From an uncultured Oscillospiraceae bacterium (GTDB lineage: Bacteria; Bacillota; Clostridia; Oscillospirales; Acutalibacteraceae): a stretch of DNA of 17,645 nucleotides. The DNA lies in the NCBI GenBank assembly GCA_900548085.1, contig URJF01000019.1, positions 1 through 17,645 of the forward strand, in the 5' to 3' direction. Both the position numbers and the translations under genes were made by a program. A model generated the notes under the pieces. The model saw nothing but the letters and a program-made list of their open reading frames with translations, made no database searches and was not told the DNA's origin. Positions 1 to 6,070 of this stretch are shown here, in pieces; the first letter of the stretch is position 1, and each line of letters begins with the position of its first letter.

Positions 1-47
1 GCCTCCTAAGCGGTAGGTCGGGTGTTCGAATCACCTCGGGAACGCCA
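1..47 (+). tRNA. tRNA-Arg(CCU), 3' part only (5' half lies before the window)
   Basis: The window opens inside a tRNA gene. The 3' half of the anticodon arm, the variable loop, the T arm (GGGTG, loop TTCGAAT, CACCT), the 3' acceptor strand CGGGAAC, discriminator G and an encoded CCA (45-47) can all be laid out. The anticodon loop at 3-9 reads CTCCTAA, giving anticodon CCU at 5-7, which decodes AGG (Arg). The 5' acceptor strand and D arm are outside the window, so integrity of the whole gene cannot be judged. The last 43 bases are repeated exactly at 1360-1402, which marks this tRNA as an integration site. Confidence 0.82.
5..47 (+). repeat. Left attachment-site repeat (attL), 43 bp
   Basis: These 43 bases, from the anticodon to the encoded CCA of tRNA-Arg(CCU), are identical to 1360-1402. 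Identity stops at the CCA on the right. On the left the sequences diverge before the CCTAAG of the anticodon loop. Confidence 0.8.
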
Positions 48-54
48 AAAACTC

Positions 55-96
55 CGCCGGAAAACCCAGTAAAATCAAGGGTTTCCGGCGTTTTTT
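55..96 (+). terminator. Rho-independent terminator after the tRNA
   Basis: A 9-bp stem CGCCGGAAA / TTTCCGGCG (55-63 with 82-90), extended inside by CCC/GGG (65-67 with 79-81), is followed by six T (91-96). It begins 8 bp after the CCA, so it can end the tRNA transcript. It lies on the element side of the left repeat, so it probably arrived with the element. Its loop segment, 66-80, recurs exactly at 1296-1310. Confidence 0.8.
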
Positions 97-417
97 CATT
101 TTTACCGAAAAAGAGAAAAATCGTAAAATTCACAGATTTTCATTAGCAAATTCACCGTCAGCTAATGGAAATTAGGACTAATGTCGTCCGCCTTTCAGGT
201 GTACGGTTTGCTAATAAAAATTAGCAGGATTTTCGCTATTTTGCTAATGAAAATGTCCTCTTTGTTAATGAGAGAAAAAAACGAGCAAAATTCTTGATAA
301 TGGACAAGGCGGTTGTTACCCTGTTAATTCGTTCATTTAGGGGTGGTCAAGAGACAATCGCACACTACCTATATGCCCTTTCTTACTGTATAATTGCGGT
401 AACAGGAGGTGGTTGTT
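97..417. other. Left-end noncoding region with TTTGCTAAT-type repeats
   Basis: No convincing gene is present here. Variants of TTTGCTAATnAAAAT occur in both orientations at about 137-151 (reverse), 161-175, 207-225, 240-253 and 261-270. The copy at 210-225 is a perfect inverted repeat, GCTAAT-AAAA-ATTAGC. Such clusters near an element end could be arm-type binding sites for a recombinase or its accessory protein; that is inference. A TATAAT at 389-394 lies just before the RBS of the next gene, but no good -35 was found at the normal distance. Confidence 0.5.
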
Positions 418-597
418 TTGAAAGAACAGAAATATCATTTATACCTTTCCAAGGACGAATACAGCGAAGTGTTGCAATCACTTATCCGTTTGAAGAACAG
501 CCTGATAGCACAAGGCAGATACACGGACGCAGTAGATGATATTCTTTGCAAGGTGCTTTCAGCCAAGAAAAGAAAGTTCAAAATCAAATATATCTGA
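418..597 (+). CDS. Small basic protein of conjugative-element type, 59 aa
   Basis: This is a 59-residue protein beginning LKEQKYHLYLSKDEYS (first residue read as Met at TTG) and ending in the basic tail SAKKRKFKIKYI. The TTG at 418 is chosen because AGGAGG (404-409) sits 8 bases before it; an in-frame GTG at 409 overlaps that RBS and is less likely. From memory, very similar short proteins are common in Tn916-like and other conjugative elements of Firmicutes. I know of no established function and did not verify the match. Its predicted helical, basic make-up would suit a nucleic-acid-binding or regulatory role, but nothing in the sequence proves this. It fits with the flanking attachment repeats. 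A hairpin at 608-635 follows it. Confidence 0.72.
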   Translation: MKEQKYHLYLSKDEYSEVLQSLIRLKNSLIAQGRYTDAVDDILCKVLSAKKRKFKIKYI

Positions 598-607
598 ACA
601 CGAATAA

Positions 608-635
608 AGACCGCCTACACTTTTGTAAGCGGTCT
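608..635 (+). terminator. Hairpin, possible terminator of the 59-aa gene
   Basis: A 7-bp perfect stem AGACCGC / GCGGTCT (608-614 with 629-635), with an inner TAC/GTA pairing, stands 10 bp after the stop codon. The downstream stretch TTGCTAATTT is only modestly T-rich, so termination may be inefficient. Confidence 0.5.
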
Positions 636-673
636 TGCTAATTTAGAGTAAGTTCGACAAACTGGAATTTAGA

Positions 674-1042
674 TCATGATTCATATGGATAGTAGTGTTC
701 TGCCTTCGACTGAAATTCACATAATTTTAATATTTTCATATCCTTATCAAAATCTGCTATTGTAACACCATTAAAGCCATCTATCTTACCATCATAATTA
801 CATCTGAAGTACCATTCAACAATTAACGTTTGGTTTTGCTCAAATATTCGTTTGATTGTCCATTCCAATACTTGTCCCTTATTATTCCAATTTTCAAACC
901 ATGTTACAATTTGTGATAATCCATGATATTCAGGTCCATAGCATTCACTATACAAAGCATTTTCAGAAAAAGTCTGTTTTACAATCTCAACATCGTTATC
1001 TAACCAAGACTGAAAATATTTCTTAATGACATCTACTTTCAT
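674..1042 (-). CDS. NTF2-like / SnoaL-like family protein, 122 aa
   Basis: This protein of 122 residues has the layout of the NTF2-like (SnoaL-like) cone fold: an N-terminal helix with the pattern KKYFQSWLDND (about 7-17), the stretch FSENALYSECYGPEYHG (25-41) including the usual aromatic/His region, WFENWNNKG (48-56), then a curved sheet (57-112) with QTLIVEWYF and DGFNGVTIADFD. Members act as small-molecule isomerases, hydrolases or binding proteins, and the substrate cannot be read from sequence. The ATG at 1042 is preferred because GGAGG lies five bases upstream; a GTG four codons earlier overlaps that RBS. A TATAAT (1091-1086, minus strand) could be its -10. It lies inside the tRNA-flanked remnant and points back toward the left end, so it is likely cargo. 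Confidence 0.75.
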   Translation of the reverse strand: MKVDVIKKYFQSWLDNDVEIVKQTFSENALYSECYGPEYHGLSQIVTWFENWNNKGQVLEWTIKRIFEQNQTLIVEWYFRCNYDGKIDGFNGVTIADFDKDMKILKLCEFQSKAEHYYPYES

Positions 1043-1359
1043 ATTATCCTCCACAAATTCAAATTTATCTTTCTCTTAATTTCCTATTATACACCAAAAT
1101 TATGAATATTTCTACACGCCGTCTATTGACCTCGATTACGAGGGAAATAGGCGGCTTTTTGTTTGCAAAAAATTTTTTCAAGAAATTTTGAAAAAACACC
1201 CCCAAAAACGCTTTCCCATTTCAAACAAGTGAAAAAACCACGAAAAATTAGCAGGTTTTGGACGAGAATTTACTAACAGTGAAATCCCAGAAAAGCCAGT
1301 AAAATCAAGGATTTTCGGGGATTTGTAGGGAGTCAAAAATGCCCCTCGGGGAGGCTTCC
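1043..1359. other. Noncoding right end of the element
   Basis: No gene is seen. The stretch holds a possible -10 for the NTF2-like gene (1086-1091, minus), an orphan plus-strand terminator (1118-1160), an A-rich segment (1165-1245), a copy of the left-end motif AAAAATTAGCAGG (1243-1255, matching 216-228), and a weak hairpin with the same 15-base loop as the left terminator (1296-1310). Two short GC-rich inverted repeats, CCCCTCGGGG (1342-1351) and GGGGAGGCTTCCCC (1348-1361), abut the right attachment repeat. Confidence 0.55.
1118..1160 (+). terminator. Strong plus-strand terminator without an upstream gene
   Basis: GCCGTCTATT (1118-1127) pairs with AATAGGCGGC (1146-1155) with one G-T pair, enclosing a second perfect stem CCTCG-ATTA-CGAGG (1130-1143), followed by TTTTT. 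It reads on the plus strand, yet the nearest plus-strand gene ended at 597 and has its own hairpin. It may mark the end of a lost element gene. Confidence 0.75.
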
Positions 1360-1402
1360 CCTAAGCGGTAGGTCGGGTGTTCGAATCACCTCGGGAACGC
1401 CA
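1360..1402 (+). repeat. Right attachment-site repeat (attR), 43-bp tRNA-Arg fragment
   Basis: This is an exact copy of bases 5-47. The upstream sequence holds no D arm and no GTTCCCG strand to pair with CGGGAAC, and the anticodon-loop position 33 is C rather than T. It is therefore a 3' tRNA fragment rather than a second tRNA gene. Confidence 0.8.
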
Positions 1403-1403
1403 C

Positions 1404-1440
1404 AATGCAGGTGTGACTGTACGCCTGCATTTTTATTTTT
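1404..1440 (+). terminator. Rho-independent terminator, probably the original tRNA terminator
   Basis: AATGCAGGTGT (1404-1414) pairs with ACGCCTGCATT (1421-1431) around a 6-base loop with one G-T pair, followed by a long T-rich run. It starts just after the right tRNA repeat. In the pre-insertion chromosome it would have followed the intact tRNA. Confidence 0.8.
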
Positions 1441-1483
1441 GTTTTTTTTTTTTGAACATTTTGTAGAATATTATTATCCGATA

Positions 1484-1492
1484 TGATATAAT
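1484..1492 (+). promoter_or_regulatory. Extended -10 promoter for the 1514 gene
   Basis: TGATATAAT (TGn plus TATAAT at 1487-1492) is an ideal extended -10 element. The best -35-like hexamers, TTGTAG at 1461 and TTGAAC at 1452, are spaced too far, which an extended -10 can tolerate. Transcription would start only about 15 bases before the start codon. Confidence 0.5.
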
Positions 1493-1513
1493 TTTTTCAT
1501 CGGAGTGAGAAAT

Positions 1514-2491
1514 ATGGTAGGTAAGAAAATTTGTGTTTTCGTAAAAATGATTATTGCAGCGGCGTTGCTTTGCTTTTTTACTATGCCTTTTTCTGCGTTG
1601 GCTTACAATGCCGATTATATGTCTCCTGAAAAGTGGAACAGTAAAAATGTTGTGTCTGCCGATTTTGTAAAAAAAGGTGCGGCAGGCGAAATGAGCGGAA
1701 CATATAAATATTTTTTGGACAATGACGACGGCTGTTTTTATATCTGTCTCAATGTTGATAAGAGTGACAGCGAGATTGTGCCCGAAAATATAAAAATCGG
1801 CTTCAGCATAACCGACGGAGCAGAATCGTACTCTTTTGCTGCAGACCAAAACGGAATGTGCGACAGTGACGAGGGTACTGCTGAGGCGTTTTCGGTACAG
1901 TCGGATTTTTTGACATATTCCAATTTGCACGGCGGAAGGTACATATGTGCCGTCAGTATTCCTAAAGGCGAGGATAGCTACAATTTTGTTGTGAGTCTGT
2001 GGAATAACGGCAGACGCTATATTATTGATGAAAAAATTACAGTAAAGAGAATATCAACTAATACGAAAAAGTCGGAACGCACCAAAAAATCAAAGGCCTC
2101 AAAATCTGCCAAATCCACTACGGAACGAAGCACAAAGTTTTACGCCGAGCCTACGAGCAACCTCAACTCCGGCAAGAGTGCAGCCGGCAATAAGACCGTA
2201 AAAACCCGTCCTTCCAGAAGAAAATATACAGGCAAAACCGCATTCCGTGCCGACAAAACGAGCAATGCTGCGACTGCAAATTCTCAGGTGTACGATTACT
2301 CGTCAGGCAAAGAAAAAATGACGAACGGATCTGTTGCATTTTTGGTGCTCGGTATAGTGATTGCCGTGGCAGGAGTCGGATTTATTGTGTTTGCCACAGT
2401 GAAAAATCTAAAAAATAAGTCTGCCGAAGAAAACAACAAAAAAGATAATAACGAAGAAGAATTTAAGGACGACGGCGATTTTGACTTTTGA
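1514..2491 (+). CDS. Secreted-then-anchored single-TM protein with basic Ser/Thr/Lys stalk, 325 aa
   Basis: I do not recognise a family. The start is ATG at 1514, with GGAG (1503-1506) 7 bases before it; a GTG at 1505 overlaps the RBS. Residues 1-30 form a signal peptide (basic VGKK, hydrophobic core, FSALA before YN). Residues 31-176 form a probable extracellular beta-rich domain with aromatic, Gly and Cys residues. Residues 177-268 are a low-complexity stalk rich in Lys, Ser and Thr. A hydrophobic helix spans about 273-296, followed by a charged cytoplasmic tail of 29 residues ending EEEFKDDGDFDF. This gives type I topology with an unusually basic outer stalk and an acidic inner tail. It lies 50 bp before ktrB, but ktrB seems to have its own promoter, so a link to K+ transport is only suggestive. 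Confidence 0.85.
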   Translation: MVGKKICVFVKMIIAAALLCFFTMPFSALAYNADYMSPEKWNSKNVVSADFVKKGAAGEMSGTYKYFLDNDDGCFYICLNVDKSDSEIVPENIKIGFSITDGAESYSFAADQNGMCDSDEGTAEAFSVQSDFLTYSNLHGGRYICAVSIPKGEDSYNFVVSLWNNGRRYIIDEKITVKRISTNTKKSERTKKSKASKSAKSTTERSTKFYAEPTSNLNSGKSAAGNKTVKTRPSRRKYTGKTAFRADKTSNAATANSQVYDYSSGKEKMTNGSVAFLVLGIVIAVAGVGFIVFATVKNLKNKSAEENNKKDNNEEEFKDDGDFDF

Positions 2492-2509
2492 TGTTGTTAG
2501 TACTATAAT
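2481..2509 (+). promoter_or_regulatory. Sigma-A-type promoter for ktrBA
   Basis: TTGACT (2481-2486) and TATAAT (2504-2509) are separated by exactly 17 bp. The -35 lies inside the last codons of the upstream gene. The predicted transcript would start near 2516, about 26 bases before the ktrB start. Confidence 0.65.
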
Positions 2510-2541
2510 ATTCGTGTAAATTCGGTTACGGAGATTTTATT

Positions 2542-3888
2542 ATGCAGAAAAAACAAAAGAGTTATGCACTGTCCTATCCTAAAATAGTTGCGATAGGTTT
2601 TGCATTTCTTATCCTTGCAGGCTCACTGTTGCTTATGCTGCCTATCAGCTCAAAGCATAGCGGAGTTACCTATATAGATGCGCTGTTCACTGCTACCTCG
2701 GCTACTTGTATCACAGGTCTTGTACCTTTTGATACTTATACAAATTGGAGCGTGTTCGGTCAGATAGTGATTATTTGCCTTATCCAGATAGGCGGCTTAG
2801 GTTTTATTACCGCTTTGGGATTTTTGAATAATCTTTTGTTCAAAGGAAAAATCGGGCTGAAGCAAAAAATGCTCCTAAAGGAGAGCGTCGGCTCTTTTGA
2901 TTTGGAAAATGTAAAATCATTGACTAAGGATGTGATCGTGTTCACTGTCTCCTGCGAGCTTGCAGGTGCTGCGATTTTGGCAATTCGGTTTGTGTCGTTG
3001 GCAGGTGTAAGGCGTGGAATATATATGGCATTGTTCACAGCTGTGTCTGCTTTTTGTAACGCCGGCTTTGACTTGATGGGGATGGTGTCTCCCTCCTCGT
3101 CATTGACTACGGTCAACGACGACCCTGTGGTACTGCTTACCGTGTCGGCATTGATTGTTTTCGGCGGTTTGGGCTTTTTGGTGTGGCAGGATGTGCGTAA
3201 ACGCAGATTTAAGTTTAAGACTTTTTCTGCCAATACTAAACTTGTTATTGTTACTACTGTTGTTTTGATTTTCGGCGGCGCTGTGCTGTTCGGTATCTTT
3301 GAACACAATTATACATTCAAAAATATGCCTTGGTGGCAGCAGGTGATTAACGCTCTGTTTTGCAGTATCACTCCCCGTACGGCAGGGTTTAACAGCGTTG
3401 ACATAGGCAGCATGTCGCCTTTGTCGAGAGTTTTGACTGATATGCTTATGTTCATAGGCGGCTCCGGTGGCTCTACTGCCGGCGGCGTAAAGGTTACTAC
3501 CGTGGCTGTTTTGGTGCTGTGTACAGTATCTAATACTATCGGTTCGGGCGAAACCGTGGCATTCGGCAAAAGGGTTGATGACAGCGTGCTGAAGCGTGCA
3601 CTGACTATCGTTGTTATGAACTTTGTCGAGATTGTTGTGGGCACATTTATTATCTGCTCGGTGCAGAACTTTTCTGTAGGTGATGCATTGTTTGAATGTG
3701 CATCGGCTATGGGTACTGTGGGTATAACCGTAGGTATCACGCCTGAGTTAAATACAGTCAGCAGTGTGGTCATTATTTTGCTGATGTATGTGGGCAGACT
3801 CACTACATTGATTTTTGCACTGTCATTTGTGACACCTCGCCCTAAGGTTACCACGCAAAAACCAAAAGGCAATTTTGTTGTAGGATAA
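2542..3888 (+). CDS. ktrB: K+ uptake membrane subunit, KtrB/TrkH family, 448 aa
   Basis: This is the pore-forming subunit of a Ktr-type potassium (possibly Na+-coupled) transporter in the cytoplasmic membrane. It shows the four-fold M1-P-M2 plan of the superfamily. The four selectivity loops, each with its filter glycine, are TSATCITGL (52-60), SAFCNAGFD (169-177), TPRTAGFNS (277-285) and SAMGTVGIT (388-396). The flexible gate loop GGSGGSTAGG (306-315) is in the third repeat. Length of about 450 aa fits KtrB rather than the longer TrkH. GGAG at 2530-2533 sits 8 bases before the ATG. The gene ends 11 bp before ktrA, its regulatory partner, with which it should form a complex. Confidence 0.95.
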   Translation: MQKKQKSYALSYPKIVAIGFAFLILAGSLLLMLPISSKHSGVTYIDALFTATSATCITGLVPFDTYTNWSVFGQIVIICLIQIGGLGFITALGFLNNLLFKGKIGLKQKMLLKESVGSFDLENVKSLTKDVIVFTVSCELAGAAILAIRFVSLAGVRRGIYMALFTAVSAFCNAGFDLMGMVSPSSSLTTVNDDPVVLLTVSALIVFGGLGFLVWQDVRKRRFKFKTFSANTKLVIVTTVVLIFGGAVLFGIFEHNYTFKNMPWWQQVINALFCSITPRTAGFNSVDIGSMSPLSRVLTDMLMFIGGSGGSTAGGVKVTTVAVLVLCTVSNTIGSGETVAFGKRVDDSVLKRALTIVVMNFVEIVVGTFIICSVQNFSVGDALFECASAMGTVGITVGITPELNTVSSVVIILLMYVGRLTTLIFALSFVTPRPKVTTQKPKGNFVVG

Positions 3889-3899
3889 AGGAGAAAAAT

Positions 3900-4541
3900 A
3901 TGAATACTATACTAGTTATCGGTGCGGGAAAATTCGGTACACATCTTGCTATTGATCTTTGTAAAATGGGCAACGAGGTTATGCTCGTAGACAAGAGTGA
4001 ACGCAAAATTGACGAAATTGCACACGAGGTCACAACTTCGGAAATCGGCGATTATACAGTCAAAAGCAATCTTGCTTCTTTAGGTGTGGAGGACTACGAT
4101 TTTGTATTCGTCTGCGTCGGCGATTTTCAGGACAGCCTTGTTATTGTGGATTACCTCAAGGAATTGGGCGCAAAATTTATTATTGCAAAAGCATCTTCCG
4201 AAATTCACGAAAAGTTTTTGCTGAAGAACGGCGCCGACCGTGTAGTCTATCCCGAGCGTGATGTGGCATACAATCAAGCTGTTGAATTTTCTAACAATCA
4301 TGTCTACGATTTCATTAAACTGGACGACGATACAGGTATATATGAGATTGAGGTGCCGGATAAGTGGTGCGGCAAAAGCCTCGAAACGCTCGATGTTCGC
4401 CGTATTCATAATGTGTCCGTCTTGGCGAAAAAGGTGGGTAACAGCGTAACTGCCATTCAGTCACCCGACTATGTGTTCAACAAAACAGAGCATATTATAG
4501 TTATGGGTACTGCCGAAAATGTGCGAAAACTGACAAAATAA
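3900..4541 (+). CDS. ktrA: K+ uptake regulatory subunit, KtrA (RCK domains), 213 aa
   Basis: This is the cytoplasmic gating subunit of the Ktr system. KtrA forms an octameric ring under the KtrB dimer and is known in the family to bind ATP/ADP or NAD(H), and c-di-AMP through its C domain. Residues 2-120 are a Rossmann RCK_N domain with the nucleotide loop GAGKFG (8-13) and Asp31 at the end of the second strand. Residues about 132-213 form the RCK_C (TrkA-C) domain, with IYEIEVPDKWCGKSLETLDVR near its start. The RBS AGGAG is a few bases upstream and the gene is 11 bp after ktrB, so the two are co-transcribed. A bidirectional terminator follows at once. Confidence 0.94.
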   Translation: MNTILVIGAGKFGTHLAIDLCKMGNEVMLVDKSERKIDEIAHEVTTSEIGDYTVKSNLASLGVEDYDFVFVCVGDFQDSLVIVDYLKELGAKFIIAKASSEIHEKFLLKNGADRVVYPERDVAYNQAVEFSNNHVYDFIKLDDDTGIYEIEVPDKWCGKSLETLDVRRIHNVSVLAKKVGNSVTAIQSPDYVFNKTEHIIVMGTAENVRKLTK

Positions 4542-4577
4542 AAAAATCCCCGTACGCCTTGTTGTACGGGGATTTTT
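4541..4577. terminator. Bidirectional terminator between ktrA and argH
   Basis: AAAAATCCCCGTAC pairs with GTACGGGGATTTTT around an 8-base loop (4556-4563). There are runs of A on the left and T on the right, so it works for ktrA on the plus strand and for argH on the minus strand. The two genes converge on it. Confidence 0.9.
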
Positions 4578-4587
4578 GCACTTTTTG

Positions 4588-5961
4588 TTATTTTATTTTT
4601 TCTCTTGCGTCTTTGATTTGCCTCTCAACACTGCTTATGCTCGGTCCGCCTACTACCAGTCTGTCTGCCACGCATTTTTCGAGATTGATGGCGGTGTATA
4701 CCTCATCATCAAATAGGTCACAGACCTTTTTGTATTCTTCTATCGGCAGAGTTTCGAGAGTTAAGCTCTTGTCTATGCACAGCGCCACAAGCTCGCCTGT
4801 AGCCTTGTATGCGTCACGGAAGGGGAGTCCTTTGCCTACCAAATAGTCGGCGCAGTCCGTTGCGTTAATAAAGCCTTTAGCTGCTGCTGAACGCATATTG
4901 TCCTTCAGTACGGTCATTGTGTCTATCATAGGAGTAAAGGCGTTCAGGCACATTTTTACTGTGTCTACTGCGTCGAATATAGCTTCCTTGTCCTCTTGCA
5001 TATCTTTGTTGTATGCCAAAGCGATGCCTTTCATAACCGTCAGCAGAGTGGTCAGGTCGCCGAAAACTCTGCCGCTTTTGCCTCTGACAAGCTCCGCTAT
5101 GTCGGGGTTTTTCTTTTGCGGCATAATTGATGAGCCGGTGGAGAATGCGTCGTCCAATTCAACAAACTTAAATTCCCAGCTGCACCACATAATTATTTCT
5201 TCGCTGAAACGGGAAAGATGTACCATAATCAGCGACAGCGCAGACGCAAGCTCTATGCAAAAGTCACGGTCGGATACGCCGTCAAGGGAGTTTGCACTTA
5301 CGGAGTCAAAGCCTAACAGCTCGGCTACCATATTTCTGTCCAGCGGATATGTTGTGCCGGCCAGTGCACCGGAGCCAAGCGGCAGTACGTTCATTCTGCG
5401 CTTTACATTGCTGAGTCTGTCTAAATCACGGAGCAGCATAGCCGTGTATGCCATAAGATGATGGCCAAAGGTGATAGGCTGTGCTCTCTGTAGGTGAGTG
5501 TAGCCCGGCATAATTGTGGTCTTGTTTTCTTCTGCTTTGTTGCACAGTACAGTGATGAGTGCTTTCAGCTTTTCGCTTATTTCGTCTATCTCCTCTTTCA
5601 GCACCATACGGATGTCAAGCGCTACCTGGTCGTTACGGGAACGTGCCGTGTGCAGTCTCTTGCCTGTTTGTCCGAGTCTTGCTGTCAGTTCACCCTCAAC
5701 AAAGGTGTGTATATCCTCTGCTTCCATATCTATAGACAGCTTTCCACTGTTGATGTCGTCCAAAATTTCGCTGAGCCCTGCTACTATCTTTTCACTTTCG
5801 CTCTTATCGATTATTCCTGTTGCACCCAGCATTGTTGCGTGGGCAATTGAGCCTTTGATGTCCTCTGCGTACATTCTGCTGTCAAATTTGATAGAGGAGT
5901 TAAAGTCATTAGTTTCTTTCGCAAGCTCTTTTTTGAACCTGCCCTTCCATAGTTGTGCCAT
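4588..5961 (-). CDS. argH: Argininosuccinate lyase, 457 aa
   Basis: This cytoplasmic enzyme of the fumarase/aspartase superfamily splits argininosuccinate into arginine and fumarate, the last step of arginine synthesis. The superfamily signature GSSIMPQKKNPD lies at 276-287 and contains the catalytic serine loop. Other active-site stretches are HTARSRND (104-111) and GYTHLQRAQP (153-162, with His156). The length of 457 aa is normal. The start is ATG at 5961, giving MAQLWKGRF, the usual N-terminus, with GAGG 7 bases upstream; an open frame reaches back to 6024 but has no RBS or homology. It lies 109 bp downstream of argG on the same strand and is probably co-transcribed, perhaps with partial attenuation at the hairpin between them. 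Confidence 0.96.
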   Translation of the reverse strand: MAQLWKGRFKKELAKETNDFNSSIKFDSRMYAEDIKGSIAHATMLGATGIIDKSESEKIVAGLSEILDDINSGKLSIDMEAEDIHTFVEGELTARLGQTGKRLHTARSRNDQVALDIRMVLKEEIDEISEKLKALITVLCNKAEENKTTIMPGYTHLQRAQPITFGHHLMAYTAMLLRDLDRLSNVKRRMNVLPLGSGALAGTTYPLDRNMVAELLGFDSVSANSLDGVSDRDFCIELASALSLIMVHLSRFSEEIIMWCSWEFKFVELDDAFSTGSSIMPQKKNPDIAELVRGKSGRVFGDLTTLLTVMKGIALAYNKDMQEDKEAIFDAVDTVKMCLNAFTPMIDTMTVLKDNMRSAAAKGFINATDCADYLVGKGLPFRDAYKATGELVALCIDKSLTLETLPIEEYKKVCDLFDDEVYTAINLEKCVADRLVVGGPSISSVERQIKDAREKIK

Positions 5962-6026
5962 ATAGTACCTCGTATAATCAACCCTTTGGCTTTGTGCGGC
6001 GGATTGATTGTATTTTATTAACAATT

Positions 6027-6051
6027 AGGGCGAACAAAATCTGTCCGCCCT
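6027..6051 (-). terminator. Hairpin between argG and argH
   Basis: AGGGCGAACA (6027-6036) pairs with TGTCCGCCCT (6042-6051) with one mismatch. On the minus strand it follows argG by about 20 bases, but the next bases (AATTGTTAATAAAA) lack a real T run. It may be an mRNA-stability element or a weak terminator rather than a full stop. Confidence 0.4.
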
Positions 6052-6070
6052 TAGATTTGTCTTTTATATT

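Larger units (their letters stand above)
5..1402. mobile_element. Remnant or miniature integrative element in tRNA-Arg(CCU)
   Basis: A 43-bp direct repeat of the tRNA 3' end (5-47 and 1360-1402) bounds about 1.35 kb, the usual footprint of a tyrosine-recombinase element that inserts in a tRNA and restores its 3' end. Inside are a small gene of conjugative-element type (418-597), an NTF2-like gene (674-1042), several terminators and repeated AT-rich motifs near both ends. No integrase, excisionase, relaxase or replication gene is visible, so the element is a deletion remnant or a non-autonomous passenger. The tRNA's apparent original terminator (1404-1440) lies beyond the right repeat, as expected if DNA was inserted between tRNA and terminator. 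The element call is inference from these features. Confidence 0.7.

Noticed and set aside
137..270. CRISPR array
   Set aside because: The repeats are short, occur in both orientations and lack regular spacers; no cas genes are nearby.
294..539. Open frame of 81 codons overlapping the 59-aa gene
   Set aside because: It has no ribosome binding site, its composition is unconvincing, and the overlapping frame from 418 has an ideal RBS and a recognisable protein.
1340..1402. Second functional tRNA-Arg gene
   Set aside because: Only the 3' 43 bases are present. No D arm, no 5' acceptor strand, and the base before the anticodon is C instead of T.
5962..6024. Longer argH N-terminus starting at 6024
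   Set aside because: The extra 21 residues lack an RBS and do not fit ArgH; MAQLWKGRF at 5961 is the normal start and has GAGG upstream.
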